Assembly (NCBI GenBank): GCA_017562135.1
Contig: QEYB01001046.1
Location: 5,332,001-5,396,000, forward strand
From: Dipylidium caninum
Taxonomy: Eukaryota; Platyhelminthes; Cestoda; Cyclophyllidea; Dipylidiidae
DNA: 64,000 nt
Direction: 5' to 3'
Each line of letters starts with the position of its first letter. Positions within the stretch are counted from its first letter, which is position 1. The notes below the pieces were generated by a model. It did no database searches. It was not told the DNA's origin and was given only the letters and a program-made list of their open reading frames with translations. A program made the translations under genes and the position numbers. Shown piece after piece: positions 12,096 to 22,682 of this stretch.

Positions 12096-13072
12096 ATGCA
12101 AGGTTCGCCTGCAGACGAGCGCACTAGCTTATCATTCCTTAACCCTCACCTCACATGTAATATATGCCATGGTTATTTGATCGACGCCGTTTCAATAACT
12201 GAATGCCTTCATCCCTGTAGGTTTATGTCTTTTTCATTTTTAGTTTGTAAATCTTGTATTGTGAAATATTTGGCTACCAATAATACATGTCCAGTTTGTG
12301 ATATAATAATTCATCAAAGCCATCCGCTTAACTATATTAGGTAGGTTAGTTTGACGTGTTTGGTCAGTAGATAGTGCCGATCGAACGTTACAGGACATCG
12401 TTTATAAAATTGTTCCTAATCTTAAAGAAGGTAGCTTTATTTGGAGTCATTTTGTTTAGCCGAAAGAAAAAATAGGTCTGATTTTTATAAGTCAATCGGT
12501 CAATCTCCTCCTCCTTCCGAAGGTAATGTTTTGTTATATGAACAACTCAAATTACAAACCCTTCTAGATCTTATCAATGAATCCAAAACCCTCAATATTG
12601 ATCACAAAGCGGAGGGGTCGAACAAAAGTTTTTCGAGCAGTGGACCTTCAGCGGATCCCAATTTTCATCGCAATGATGAGCAGGTACATGTGATATTGGA
12701 ACCTGGATCTGCTTCTCTCAAATCATTAAATTACAAATATCTTCGGATTTCCTCAAAGGCTACTGTTACGCATTTGAGGAAATACGTAGCCCAAAAAGTT
12801 CTTAATGATATGTCAAAGTTCAACGAGGTAAATCTTCCGATTTGTACCCGGTTTGATTTACTTAGATTGATATTTTCATAAATAACTGTGAAAAAGGAAC
12901 CTTTCTGGGCCGAGACCATCTGCTAAAATTTGTACAGGTGGTATACTGGAATGGGGTGAGTAGCTGCCTGATTACCTCAGAGCATTACAGGTTAAATACT
13001 GCTTATATTTCGTTTACTTTTTAGGATCACCCAATGCCTTTGGAGTACCGTTTTAGCACAAAGATGCTATGA
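12096..13072 (+). CDS. PCGF3: Polycomb group RING finger protein, PCGF3/5 type
   Basis: Six exons (12096-12216, 12244-12340, 12375-12430, 12460-12827, 12866-12955, 13025-13072) give about 259 aa. The N-terminal RING shows CNICHGYL, ECLHP, FCKSCIVKYL, NNTCPVCD and IHQSHPLNYI, followed by DRTLQDIVYKIVPNLKEAE as in human PCGF3. The C-terminal RAWUL domain ends FLGRDHLLKFVQVVYW, then EYRFSTKML. PCGF proteins pair with RING1 in non-canonical PRC1, which monoubiquitinates histone H2A. The first intron is only 27 nt (12217-12243) and the next three are 34, 29 and 38 nt; all are needed to keep the frame. The start is uncertain: 12096 is preferred, 12024 is also in frame. The next gene on the strand begins 221 nt after the stop. 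Confidence 0.92.
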
Positions 13073-13293
13073 CTTCAAAATACTCGTTCATCGTTTTTTT
13101 CCCTTTAACACACACTTTCTCGTGTACAGTTTCTTTTCAAAAAAGGTTTTCTTTCATGGTTCCTTTTGCTTTAACCTTACTAATCATTACTAATTTATAA
13201 TGAGCTTCCCAGTTTCAAATGCCTGTTTTATTATTGTGTTTTTAGGTTGTAAATTTTTCTTCAAATACATAGCCCACTATTAGGTAGTTCCAG

Positions 13294-16200
13294 ATGGATG
13301 ATTCTGTTAATCCGTTTGCTGATCTGAACACAGTCGCCTCTTCGAAGAAAACTTCGCGCTTCACTACTTTCAGTGTTCCCGATTCCAATGATGAATCAAC
13401 AGTGTCAACTAGTTGTGCACAAAGTTAGTTTTCTAACATTTTAGGGCATTCCTACTGACCTATGAGTCCAAAATTGCTGCATTATGAAATCACCCTCTAT
13501 AAAATGCATCATCAAAGTTTTCATTTGTATTACTAGTCTCCAACTTGTTCTTATTCCACTAAGATATGTCAACGAAAGTTATTCGAACCTCGCCTTTGAA
13601 CGATTTTTACCCTTCGCAAACGAAATCGCCTTCCAAAAGAGTTGACCAACATGTTGTGCCACACAAACCGGAGGGACAGCAGTATGACGACTTTGAGACA
13701 ATCGATTGGGTAAAAGATATTGCGTGCGATCGAGATCGTCATAGGCGGATTCACTCGGACAAGGTGCTGTCTTCGGGATATTTGGCTTTTCTCATCACAC
13801 AACACTTTTATGAGTATCTTATTTTCACATGACCGTGTGGTTTCGTGAATACTAGTACAGTCGACAGTAGTTCTTGTTAATATTGATTAGATTTGAGGTT
13901 ATTTGTGTCATTTAGTTTCAATAACATTGCTTGAACACATAAATAATTGCATACTACATCAAACATTTAGTTTTCAGGTTAAACACCTTTTATTGGGACC
14001 TTAGGGAACGCTCAGCAAGTGATATTATCCTCATCGCCTATATCCGATAATTGGCAGAATACGCTACTCGGATGCCTTCGGATTTATTGGAATTCGGCCT
14101 CGGGGTGGGTCTGCGTCAGCCTTGTGGGCATAGCCGCGGGCTTGATCGCCGCCCTAATCGATATTGGCACGCCGTGGCTCACTGACCTCAAAGAAGGTGT
14201 TTGTCTTGACGCGCTGTGGTTCAATCGTGCTCAATGTTGTTGGTCTTCTGCCGTTCCTGGTGAAGACTGTCCTGAGGTTCGCTGCCCTCGTGAATGTTTT
14301 TTATCTTTTTTTTCGTTTTCACAGTACACCCTTAACGTGTAACTTTTTGGGCGCATTGAGTCCTATTTACATCATGCTCTTACCATGGAATAGCAACCAA
14401 GGCCTCCTTGGACACTCGCTTTTAACAATCAAGCTTAGTGCTTTCAGAATGCTAGCTGAAATTGCTTTATTGATACAAAACGCGTGTTTGTGTATTGTGA
14501 TTTCGGTGTTGACTATTGTTTTTGATGGACAAACAGAGTTTAATTCACCTCGTGTACCTCAGAATGTTTTGTGCGGCCAGTGTTTGTTTAGCGTTCTTTG
14601 AGCTGGTGGCGACGCAGGTGGGTGCCACATACCACCAAGTTACATTTTGCAAATGATTGGAATCCTTTCACGTTTCGTTAACCGGAATGCTAGTTTATCA
14701 TCAGCTTCCGGTATATAAGTTTACAACTTCTGAAATGGTTTTCATGCAAGTTTATAGGAATAAGTGGCAGCTTAAATGTTCCCTTAACTATATTCTTCAA
14801 ATTCTTTATTTTTCACGGGCGTTATTAAATTTTTTCTTTGTTCATACACTTTCTCGTCGTTCTTTGTCACCAGTGGTATTCATGGTCGAGACTAGTGATG
14901 AATAAAAATCCCACTGGTGAACATCCAGACGCCTACTTCGTTGCCTATGTTATCTTTGTTCTCTGGGCTGTCGCATTTTCCGCGCTGTGTGTTGCTTTTG
15001 TACGAATGTTCGCTCCCTACGCGTGCGGTAAGTCTATTGACCAAATCCCTTATAGGTAGATTAAAAACTGCATTCCAGTTATTATCTTTTCGAAATTTGA
15101 TTATCTCATATTACTATCCGCACCTAACACTCATTTAACCTGAGTAACTTTGGCTTCGTATTGTACTAGAAAAGCTCCATTTGACATTAACTTAATCATG
15201 CTCGAACACACACTATCTGGTTACGATTTATTTGAAGGTTCTCCACTTGTGAAGGTATTTCTAGATCTCTACTTCCTGTCTTAGAGTTTTTTTTGCGTTT
15301 GTAGGTTCTGGTATCCCGGAGATAAAGACAATCCTCAGTGGATTCATCATTCGAGGCTACTTGGGCAAATGGACACTGCTTGTTAAGTCAATGGGCATGA
15401 TCCTTGGTGTTTCTGCTGGCCTTAGCTTAGGTAAAGAGGGACCTATGGTCCACATGGCTTCATGTTGTGGCAATATCTTCTCCTACCTTTTTCCCAAGTA
15501 CTCCAAGAACGAAGCCAAGAAAAGAGAAGTAGGTCAATGCACTTTATGGCCAAAGCCACTGATTTTACATTAGCGGTGCTTCTCTTCATTTTTTACTATT
15601 TAAAGTCAACTAACGATGTAGGTTATGGGTTGTTAAAGCCAATGCTTTTAATATCCGTCAAAGCTGTGTGCTTGAAAATGATGCAACAGAACCGTCAAAG
15701 TTTTAAGTTACTTCACAATCCTCCTACTCTTCTATCTCAGATGGGTTTTGTAGTTACTCAAGTCGGTGTATGCTTATCTCGCAGATTTTGTCAGCGGCCG
15801 CAGCGGCTGGCGTCGCAGTTGCCTTTGGTGCACCCATCGGAGGAGTGCTCTTCTCACTCGAGGAGGCCTCTTACTACTTCCCTATGAAAACTATGTTTCG
15901 CTCATTTTTTTGCGCTATGGTTTCTGCTAATCTTGTGCGCATGATCAACCCCTATGGCGACGAGCATTTAGTCATGTTCCAAATTGACTATAAGGCGCAA
16001 TGGCACATCGCTGAGCTCATTCCATTTGCTGTATTGGGGATAATGGGAGTAAGTATTGTTTATAATACTCATGACTGGAGCTGATCTTCTCTGTACCATG
16101 TTTTTATCCACTTTTTTTGTAGGGGATATTTGGAACGCTTTTCAACCGATCCAACCTGTTAATATGCCGTCTGCGTAAGACCACTTGGTTGGGCCGGTAT

Positions 16201-19200
16201 CCGGTGCGTGAAGTGTTGTTGGTTACGTTGGTCACTGCAGTTCTTTCCTACCCACTGCCCTATATGCGTATGAATATGGGTGATCTCATTCGTCTCATGG
16301 TGAGCAAGTGCGGCCCTGGGGACCTCGGTGCCCTATGGTGAGATTTCTTTCTTAATATTTTCTGAGCACTTGTTCATCAAATCGATTTCTAAAATGTATT
16401 AAGGCGGCTGTTTTCAATGAGCATTACAACGGTATTTTGCCCAAAATATTTCTCCCTTTCACCACAACACAGTTGTGTTAAAGCTTTATGTGCTTCAAGA
16501 CACACGGTTTCCGTTTAATCCCTTTCGAGATAGTGTCTCGCCCATTTAGCATACCGATGCTGTTTTTGTGATTACGCTATCCGCTACCGAATTAGTAATT
16601 TCTAGTTTCTTTCACTTACCTATGGAAATGAATTGTAATGACCTTTTGACAGAATTTTATCGAGGTTATTGAGCTGCGCTGGTCGTTTTTAATTGAGATC
16701 GTAGGGGGTAAACGCTTTTATACCCTGTGGTTCCGTTTCACTCGCGTAAAAGTTAATTTTACGATGGTACACTTTTTACCATTGAAAAATTGTTTCTGTA
16801 AAGAAATAAAATTGTCCTCCTAGCTTGAACATGCTCATTATGTTTCAGTGATTACAAGGTGAATCTGAGCGATACGCAGGCCACCATGATGGGCAGTTAT
16901 CCAGCCGGACCTGGAATCTCTCGTGCTATGTGGATGCTTGCCGTCACCCTTATTCTGAAGTCTGTCATAACCGTCTTTACGTTCGGCATCAAAGTTCCCA
17001 CTGGCCTCTTTATACCTTCACTTGCGGTGCATTTAAAACTTTACCTAAATGGTATAAGTAAGGAATTTATCTGACTTAAATTTGCCTTGTGAACCTTAGG
17101 TTGGGGCCATGATGGGCCGAATGCTCGGTGTTGGCATTGAACAGTTGGTCGTCTATCACGCCGATCACCCGCTCGTGCAACGCATGTGCAAATCAGCCCA
17201 ACCCTGCATCAACCCCGGCCTCTACGCCCTCGTAGGGGCTGCTTCGACGCTGGGCGGTGTGACTCGGATGACCATCTCTCTGGTCGTTGTCATGCTCGAA
17301 CTCACTGGAGGGTAAATCACATTTTCTTCGCCCATCAGCGAGCTCTTCCTAATGTTGCACACTTCTTGGTATATGCTCTAGAGCCGCAAACAATCAGTAT
17401 TTGGGCGATGAGCACAAAAGCGGCTATCGCAGCCATTTTATACGAGTTTTTGCGGACATAATTATTTTTAACTTCTTTATGAAGGAATTTAAGGATAAGC
17501 ATTAATGGAATTTGTATCATCACTAAAATTGTATTTATTGTTTTGTTGATTTTCTACCCCTGAGGTGGATGCATATTTTTTAAGGATTTTGGTGCTATTT
17601 TCATTTTAACGTGTAACCTCTTTAATCTCTCATAATTTACATTAATTTTTGATAAGTCAACCGATTCATTTTTTGCTTATTCGTGAAGTATTTGGTCTTG
17701 ATTTCGCGCTACAGCTATTTAGTTTAGGAAAAAGAGTTTTCAACTCCTATTTCTTTCATCCGCTTTTACATTGATGCTCGTAACATTTTCTCACCGTAGT
17801 TTGACGTACATTTTGCCGTTGATGGTTGCTGCGATGGTGAGCAAATGGACAGGGGACCGCCTGACCAACGGAAGTATTTACGAAGAACATATTCACCTCA
17901 ACAAGTACCCCTACCTGAGTAGTCGCGAAGAGCTCACTCACACCTCTATTGCTGCTGATGTCATGCAACCCAAGTTAGTTCCACCTGTGATCTTTAAGAT
18001 CCCTGTTTTCTCTGTCTTTTGACCTGAACTTTTAAATCCATATCCATCGAAATTATGACTATATAACGAATGCATCATTCTCTAAAACATTTCAGGACAC
18101 AAACTTCCCCTCTGTTGGTGGTGACGCAAAATTCCATGACCGTTGGAGATATAGAATATCTTCTCTCTTCTTCGACCTTTAAGGGGTTCCCTGTTGTGGT
18201 GTCTGAGGAGTCGCAATACTTGGTGGGCTGGATCACGAGGCGAGATCTTACACGTGCTCTCGGTGAGTTGGGTGCTTGGGTCTCCTCGATAGACCATAAG
18301 CTAATTCCTTTCCATTGACGGATGCGAAAATCCTCCTAACGTTCTTCGGTTTGTAAAGTTTTATCTTAGCTGTATCGCTAACTGCCTGCCAGCCTTTCAT
18401 TGATGCAGCCGCGTAGTTTCTTCTTCAAATAAGAGAATCTCCGTGATGTCTCTGTGGACTGTTCTAGAGCAGGAGAAACTCTATAATCCGGATGTCGCCA
18501 CCGAATCAATGGTCTATTTCACTGATAGCAACAGTGCGGGGGATTTTGGGCTGCCCACAAATGTTGCGAATCTTTCGACGATTGTCGATCTTGTAGGTTT
18601 CCTCCTTTCAAACTCTTTCAATTCCATGATGTCAACTTTTTCCTGTAACGGTAAACACTCCAATAGGATGTTTTTATGATTTTGCTTAATATTTGTTTTC
18701 TAATTTTTATTTTTTTGAAGTCACCAATCACCGTCACTGACCAGACACCAATGGAAACAGTTCTTGATTTCTTTCGAAAATTGGGTCTTCGACAGGTCCT
18801 GGTCACTAAAAATGGGTAATTTCTGTCTTTTTTTTAAATTCGCCCCACGCCTCGGCGTTAATTTGTTTAACATCACCAACCTACTGGTGTCTTGTCGTAT
18901 CTTTCGCTTTGTTCCACCGTAGTTCTAAATCGTATCGCGTACTCTTCACCCGATGAATGGGGAGTCGAATAACTCCAACGACTGCCAAATGATTAAAATG
19001 AAGATGTATGGCATCTCTGTCTATTTGTTCTCACCCCAGGAGGACTCACGTCCTCCCCTTTGGTACTTGTCGGAATCGAAATGAAGCGTTAATTTCATTC
19101 GTCAGTGGGTTCGCTAGCTGTTCTCTGTCGCGAAGTTGCATTGATTGAGATTCGAGGTAGTTATAACCTCATTTGCCGTTGTTGGAACATTTGCGTTGAT

Positions 19201-20138
19201 ATGGTTAAACATACTGGATAAGTATAGCATTCGTACCATTTTTTGTATGGACCAGAATTGCTAGTCCCATACTTTTCCTCTTTTTTGGATTGCACTTTAA
19301 CCTCTTGATTCCCACTGCAATTCAGTGTCTGCAAGTCAAACGATATCTCCGAACTATCTTGACAAAATTCCGTTGAGAGTATTTTTCATTGCCTTTGAAC
19401 AGTATAGACTCGGAAGTACATGAAAACCGCTCTGAAATTGTGCGGCTATTAATTCAGTTTCTTAAAGTTCTAACCTCGAAGGAGAGGATTTTTGGCGTGG
19501 TAGGTCCGAGTGTTTTAGTGCACGAGGCCCTCAAACGTCTTTTCTGGTGGCAGTTCGCCATCTCTGACTCACGATTGAGGCGTGTGTGATGGTGTCACGA
19601 AGTGGTTTGCAGCACTGGCTGCCAGAAGGCCTGTAAACTGTCGTCTTCATATGTGCTTATCTGTGAGCTAAGCAACGGAAATTTGACCTATTTGCACGTG
19701 TTCAGCGCATCTATTTACACCGGTCCTTCGTTAGATAATTTTCTCATTTGCATGCAAATTGAAGAAATGATTCATCAGATTGTAACTCTTACCAAAAGTT
19801 GTTTCGGCCTTATAACCGTTGAATTTATTTAAAACTGTCGATGTTGGAGTATGTTATACCATTTCTTGAGTTGTGCCTCTGGATCGTAAGCGCCCTCGAA
19901 TGCATCGTTGCGGCTTGGCGCCAGTTGCCTACGAAACCGTTGATCGGGCTTGTAGTTGGTGTCTCGACTTTCGCCTTCAAATCTGAAACTTTTCTTGTAA
20001 AATTAACGCAACGCATTCGTGAGGATTGCTATTGCTTCAGCGTTATACATCTCCTAAATGGATCTTTTCCTTTTCCTTAGGCGCCTGTTGGGCATCATAA
20101 CGAAGAAGGACGTTCTTCGACAGATGCATCACCCGTGA
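13294..20138 (+). CDS. CLCN3: CLC-3/4/5-type chloride/proton exchanger
   Basis: Fourteen exons join in phase into about 835 aa: 13294-13423, 13564-13763, 14016-14276, 14874-15027, 15305-15528, 15785-16048, 16123-16337, 16849-17026, 17100-17311, 17800-17973, 18096-18262, 18417-18592, 18721-18815 and 20081-20138. Visible signatures are [14 protein letters not shown] in the N-terminus, [28 protein letters not shown], the gating-glutamate loop [23 protein letters not shown] carrying the proton glutamate, and [15 protein letters not shown]. Two C-terminal CBS domains end [13 protein letters not shown]. Both glutamates are present, so it should exchange 2 Cl- for 1 H+ in endosomal or lysosomal membranes rather than act as a channel. 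Intron 13 (18816-20080) is unusually long for this gene. An acceptor-like ttccag directly precedes the ATG. Confidence 0.96.
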
Positions 20139-20941
20139 CGGCCACTCGGTGTCTTGCTTGGATATCTGAATTCTTGACATCTCCTCCTCTCCTATCCATT
20201 TTCATCTCAAATGTCTTGCGTCATATAGAGGTGACGGTTGAGGCTTAATAGACCGTTTTTCGCAAAAGTTTTTTGCACCTTTTTCTATTGTCGTGATTTA
20301 TTTGATTTTCATTGTCATCGCTTTTATCAAACGCAGCTCAAGAGTTCCCCACACGACCGATTCTCACTTTATCATTAAATAAAGCCATTTTTATACCTTT
20401 GATTTAAAAGATTTTCAAGCCTCGGGGATGTCTGTATGTTAAATGAAGTAAGTAATATATCTTTCCCGATGTTTCCTTCAAATAGTTGATTTAGTATTTG
20501 GGCTTAAATGGCCAGTCTGTTATTAATAAAAACTTGGTTTTTCTCCTAATCCTATCCTCCGTCTTCGTATTATTCACCTCGAAGACTTTTTCGGCTTCAT
20601 TTTGAACTCCTTACCTGTCTCCTCCTTTTGATTTGCCTGACAAGGACTTGCGTACGACTTGTTGTGTCGTTACAACTCGAACGCCACAGGAGCGCATTAG
20701 TTGTGTTTGCAGAAGCTACTCATATGTCCTCAGATTATCGGCTGGTTGGCTTTCACTCCTCCTTGAATGGTGTGTGCAACTGGAGTGGACTCCTGGTAAG
20801 CGCATTATTCGGTTTTGGTGTGCCTGTGGTTAACTTGCTCACTCCAAAACTCCGAATAATTGGTTCCCGTGGCCCGTTTATTGCACATTTCTGATCTGGG
20901 GCGCCAGAAATCGCGCCCAATGGCGACGTCGATCGGCACCT
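20139..20941. other. Intergenic region CLC to MFSD8-like gene
   Basis: About 0.8 kb containing the CLC 3' UTR and, at its end, a GC- and CpG-rich stretch (about 20,890-21,100) that runs into the first codons of the next gene and is probably its promoter and 5' UTR. No gene recognised. Confidence 0.45.
20378..20383 (+). promoter_or_regulatory. Polyadenylation signal, CLC exchanger
   Basis: AATAAA lies 239 nt after the stop codon on the same strand. A second hexamer-like run (aataaaa) is near 20,526. Confidence 0.5.
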
Positions 20942-22531
20942 GTGCCTGATGCGTCCGCACCCGCGCGCAGCCGCGCTCGTCCAATCAGCCCGCGTGTTCG
21001 CCTATCGATTGACTCGCGCGGCGAGTGGTTGTGCGCCGCGTGCGCTCACGCGGCGGCAGAAACACCGCCTCGGTGGCAGGCCCCACCTTGCCGGAGCAGA
21101 ATGAGCGGCGAGAAGGAGCCTCCTGTGTCTCCGCCCATCGATGCGGCTCCGGAGACAGCCGAACAGAGGACTAAGTGCTGTACCGTTTGTAATGGATGTG
21201 GTTGCAGTAGAACCATCCCCATGAAGGTGCCTATTACCGTTTTGACGGCCCTCTGGGGTTTCCTTACCAATGTAGAACGTGCCATCATCTTGCCTACAAT
21301 GTGGCTTTATTTCAAAACTTATTGGAGTGATCAAGTTGCCAGAACGTGGTACGGCTGGACCATGGCTTCGTTTAGCCTTTCGGTGCTTGTCTTTACTCCA
21401 GTTTACGGTTATGCCGCCCACAGTGGAATCCAAACTAAATATTTGCTAATTTTTGCCAACGTTATTGAACTTCTTGGAAATCTTGCCTATCTAATGGCAC
21501 AACAGCCATGGGTCGTACTTGTCGGTCGATTCGTTTCGGGCATCGGAGGCAGCTGTGACACACCCATGTATGCTGACATGGCTAGAACCACCACAATCCA
21601 GGAACGGACACCTTACATGGCTGTTACCTATGTTGCCAAACAAATTGGTATTGTCTTCGGACCCGTGTGCACCCTTCTAATGAACAAGCTGCATTGGACC
21701 GTAGGCCAATTCAAGCTGAGTGTCTATAACGGACCAGGTTTACTAATGGCCGCACTGTGGGTCCTTCACACCATCCTCGTAATTTTCTTCTATCCGGTCG
21801 TCGAAAAGCTTCCCAAGGGTAGTGTTCCTTTGAAATCTATCGGCGAAAATTCGGAGAAGGAGAAACTGCTTCAGCCAACACTGAAAAAGCGCAGTTGTTG
21901 CGACTCTGAGGATTTGAAACCTTACGGGAACTATGCGATAATTTCAACATACATCATGGTGTTCGCTACTTACTTCTGTGTAATGAGCCTAGAAACCGTT
22001 CTGCCACCAGTTGTGGCCGTTAACTTTGACTGGGATGAGGTGAAAGTGAGCTACGTTTACCTTGGTGCCAGTGGCCTGTTGATTGTCATGTGCATAATCT
22101 TACACTGTCTCTCGAAACACATTGAGGACCGCAAATTGGCCCTAGTCGGGTTCATTTGTCTGGTGTGCGCTTACATTTGGCTCATATTTACGACGGTTTT
22201 CATAAAAGGACTCACAGTCAATTTGGGCGCGCCCCTCCTCATTGTTGGTGTTACATTCCACGTGATAGGGATGCCGCTGGCGCTGGCAGTTACAGAATCA
22301 CTTTACACCAAAATGGTGCCCGCCAACGACCTTGACCGTGCCCTTTCCTACCTTCGCTGCGTCTCCAATTTCGCTTTCCTCCTCGGTCCTTTGGAGGGTG
22401 GCATCTTTGTAGAATATGCCTACATCGTCTTTCTTGGCAATTTTCTTATCTGCGTTCTTGGTCTGGGCCTCCTGGCGGGTCGGTACCGTCAATTCCAGCC
22501 TCATTTGGGATATAAGGATTTTTATACGTAA
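20942..22531 (+). CDS. Intronless MFS transporter, MFSD8/CLN7-like
   Basis: This is the only uninterrupted long gene in the window: 529 codons from the first in-frame ATG, or 476 from the ATG at 21101 (MSGEKEPPVSPP). I prefer the second because the upstream residues are Arg/Ala/Pro-rich and look like translated leader. About 12 hydrophobic helices are visible. MFSD8/CLN7-like elements are the first helix VLTALWGFLTNVERAII, GWTMASFSLSVLVFTPVYGY, LVGRFVSGIGGSCDTP, the loop QERTPYMAV, IGIVFGPV, then ALSYLRCVSNFAFLLGPL near the end. CLN7 is a lysosomal membrane protein with chloride-conducting activity. The central loop is acidic and cysteine-containing. With no introns among intron-rich neighbours, it may descend from a retrocopy; that is inference. 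It could also be another SPX/MFS-type carrier. Confidence 0.75.
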   Translation: MPDASAPARSRARPISPRVRLSIDSRGEWLCAACAHAAAETPPRWQAPPCRSRMSGEKEPPVSPPIDAAPETAEQRTKCCTVCNGCGCSRTIPMKVPITVLTALWGFLTNVERAIILPTMWLYFKTYWSDQVARTWYGWTMASFSLSVLVFTPVYGYAAHSGIQTKYLLIFANVIELLGNLAYLMAQQPWVVLVGRFVSGIGGSCDTPMYADMARTTTIQERTPYMAVTYVAKQIGIVFGPVCTLLMNKLHWTVGQFKLSVYNGPGLLMAALWVLHTILVIFFYPVVEKLPKGSVPLKSIGENSEKEKLLQPTLKKRSCCDSEDLKPYGNYAIISTYIMVFATYFCVMSLETVLPPVVAVNFDWDEVKVSYVYLGASGLLIVMCIILHCLSKHIEDRKLALVGFICLVCAYIWLIFTTVFIKGLTVNLGAPLLIVGVTFHVIGMPLALAVTESLYTKMVPANDLDRALSYLRCVSNFAFLLGPLEGGIFVEYAYIVFLGNFLICVLGLGLLAGRYRQFQPHLGYKDFYT

Positions 22532-22676
22532 AACACTAGCTTGTCAAATGACAATTAATTTCAGATTATGTCATCAATTATTACCACTTTCGGTTCTCTT
22601 GCTTAACCAGGACTCCTTGTCCATAGGATATACCCTCTAGGCTGACGATTTTGTGCTTTTCTCCCGCTCCTATTTA

Positions 22677-22682
22677 AATAAA
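22677..22682 (+). promoter_or_regulatory. Polyadenylation signal, MFSD8-like gene
   Basis: AATAAA about 145 nt after the stop codon, same strand. Confidence 0.55.
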
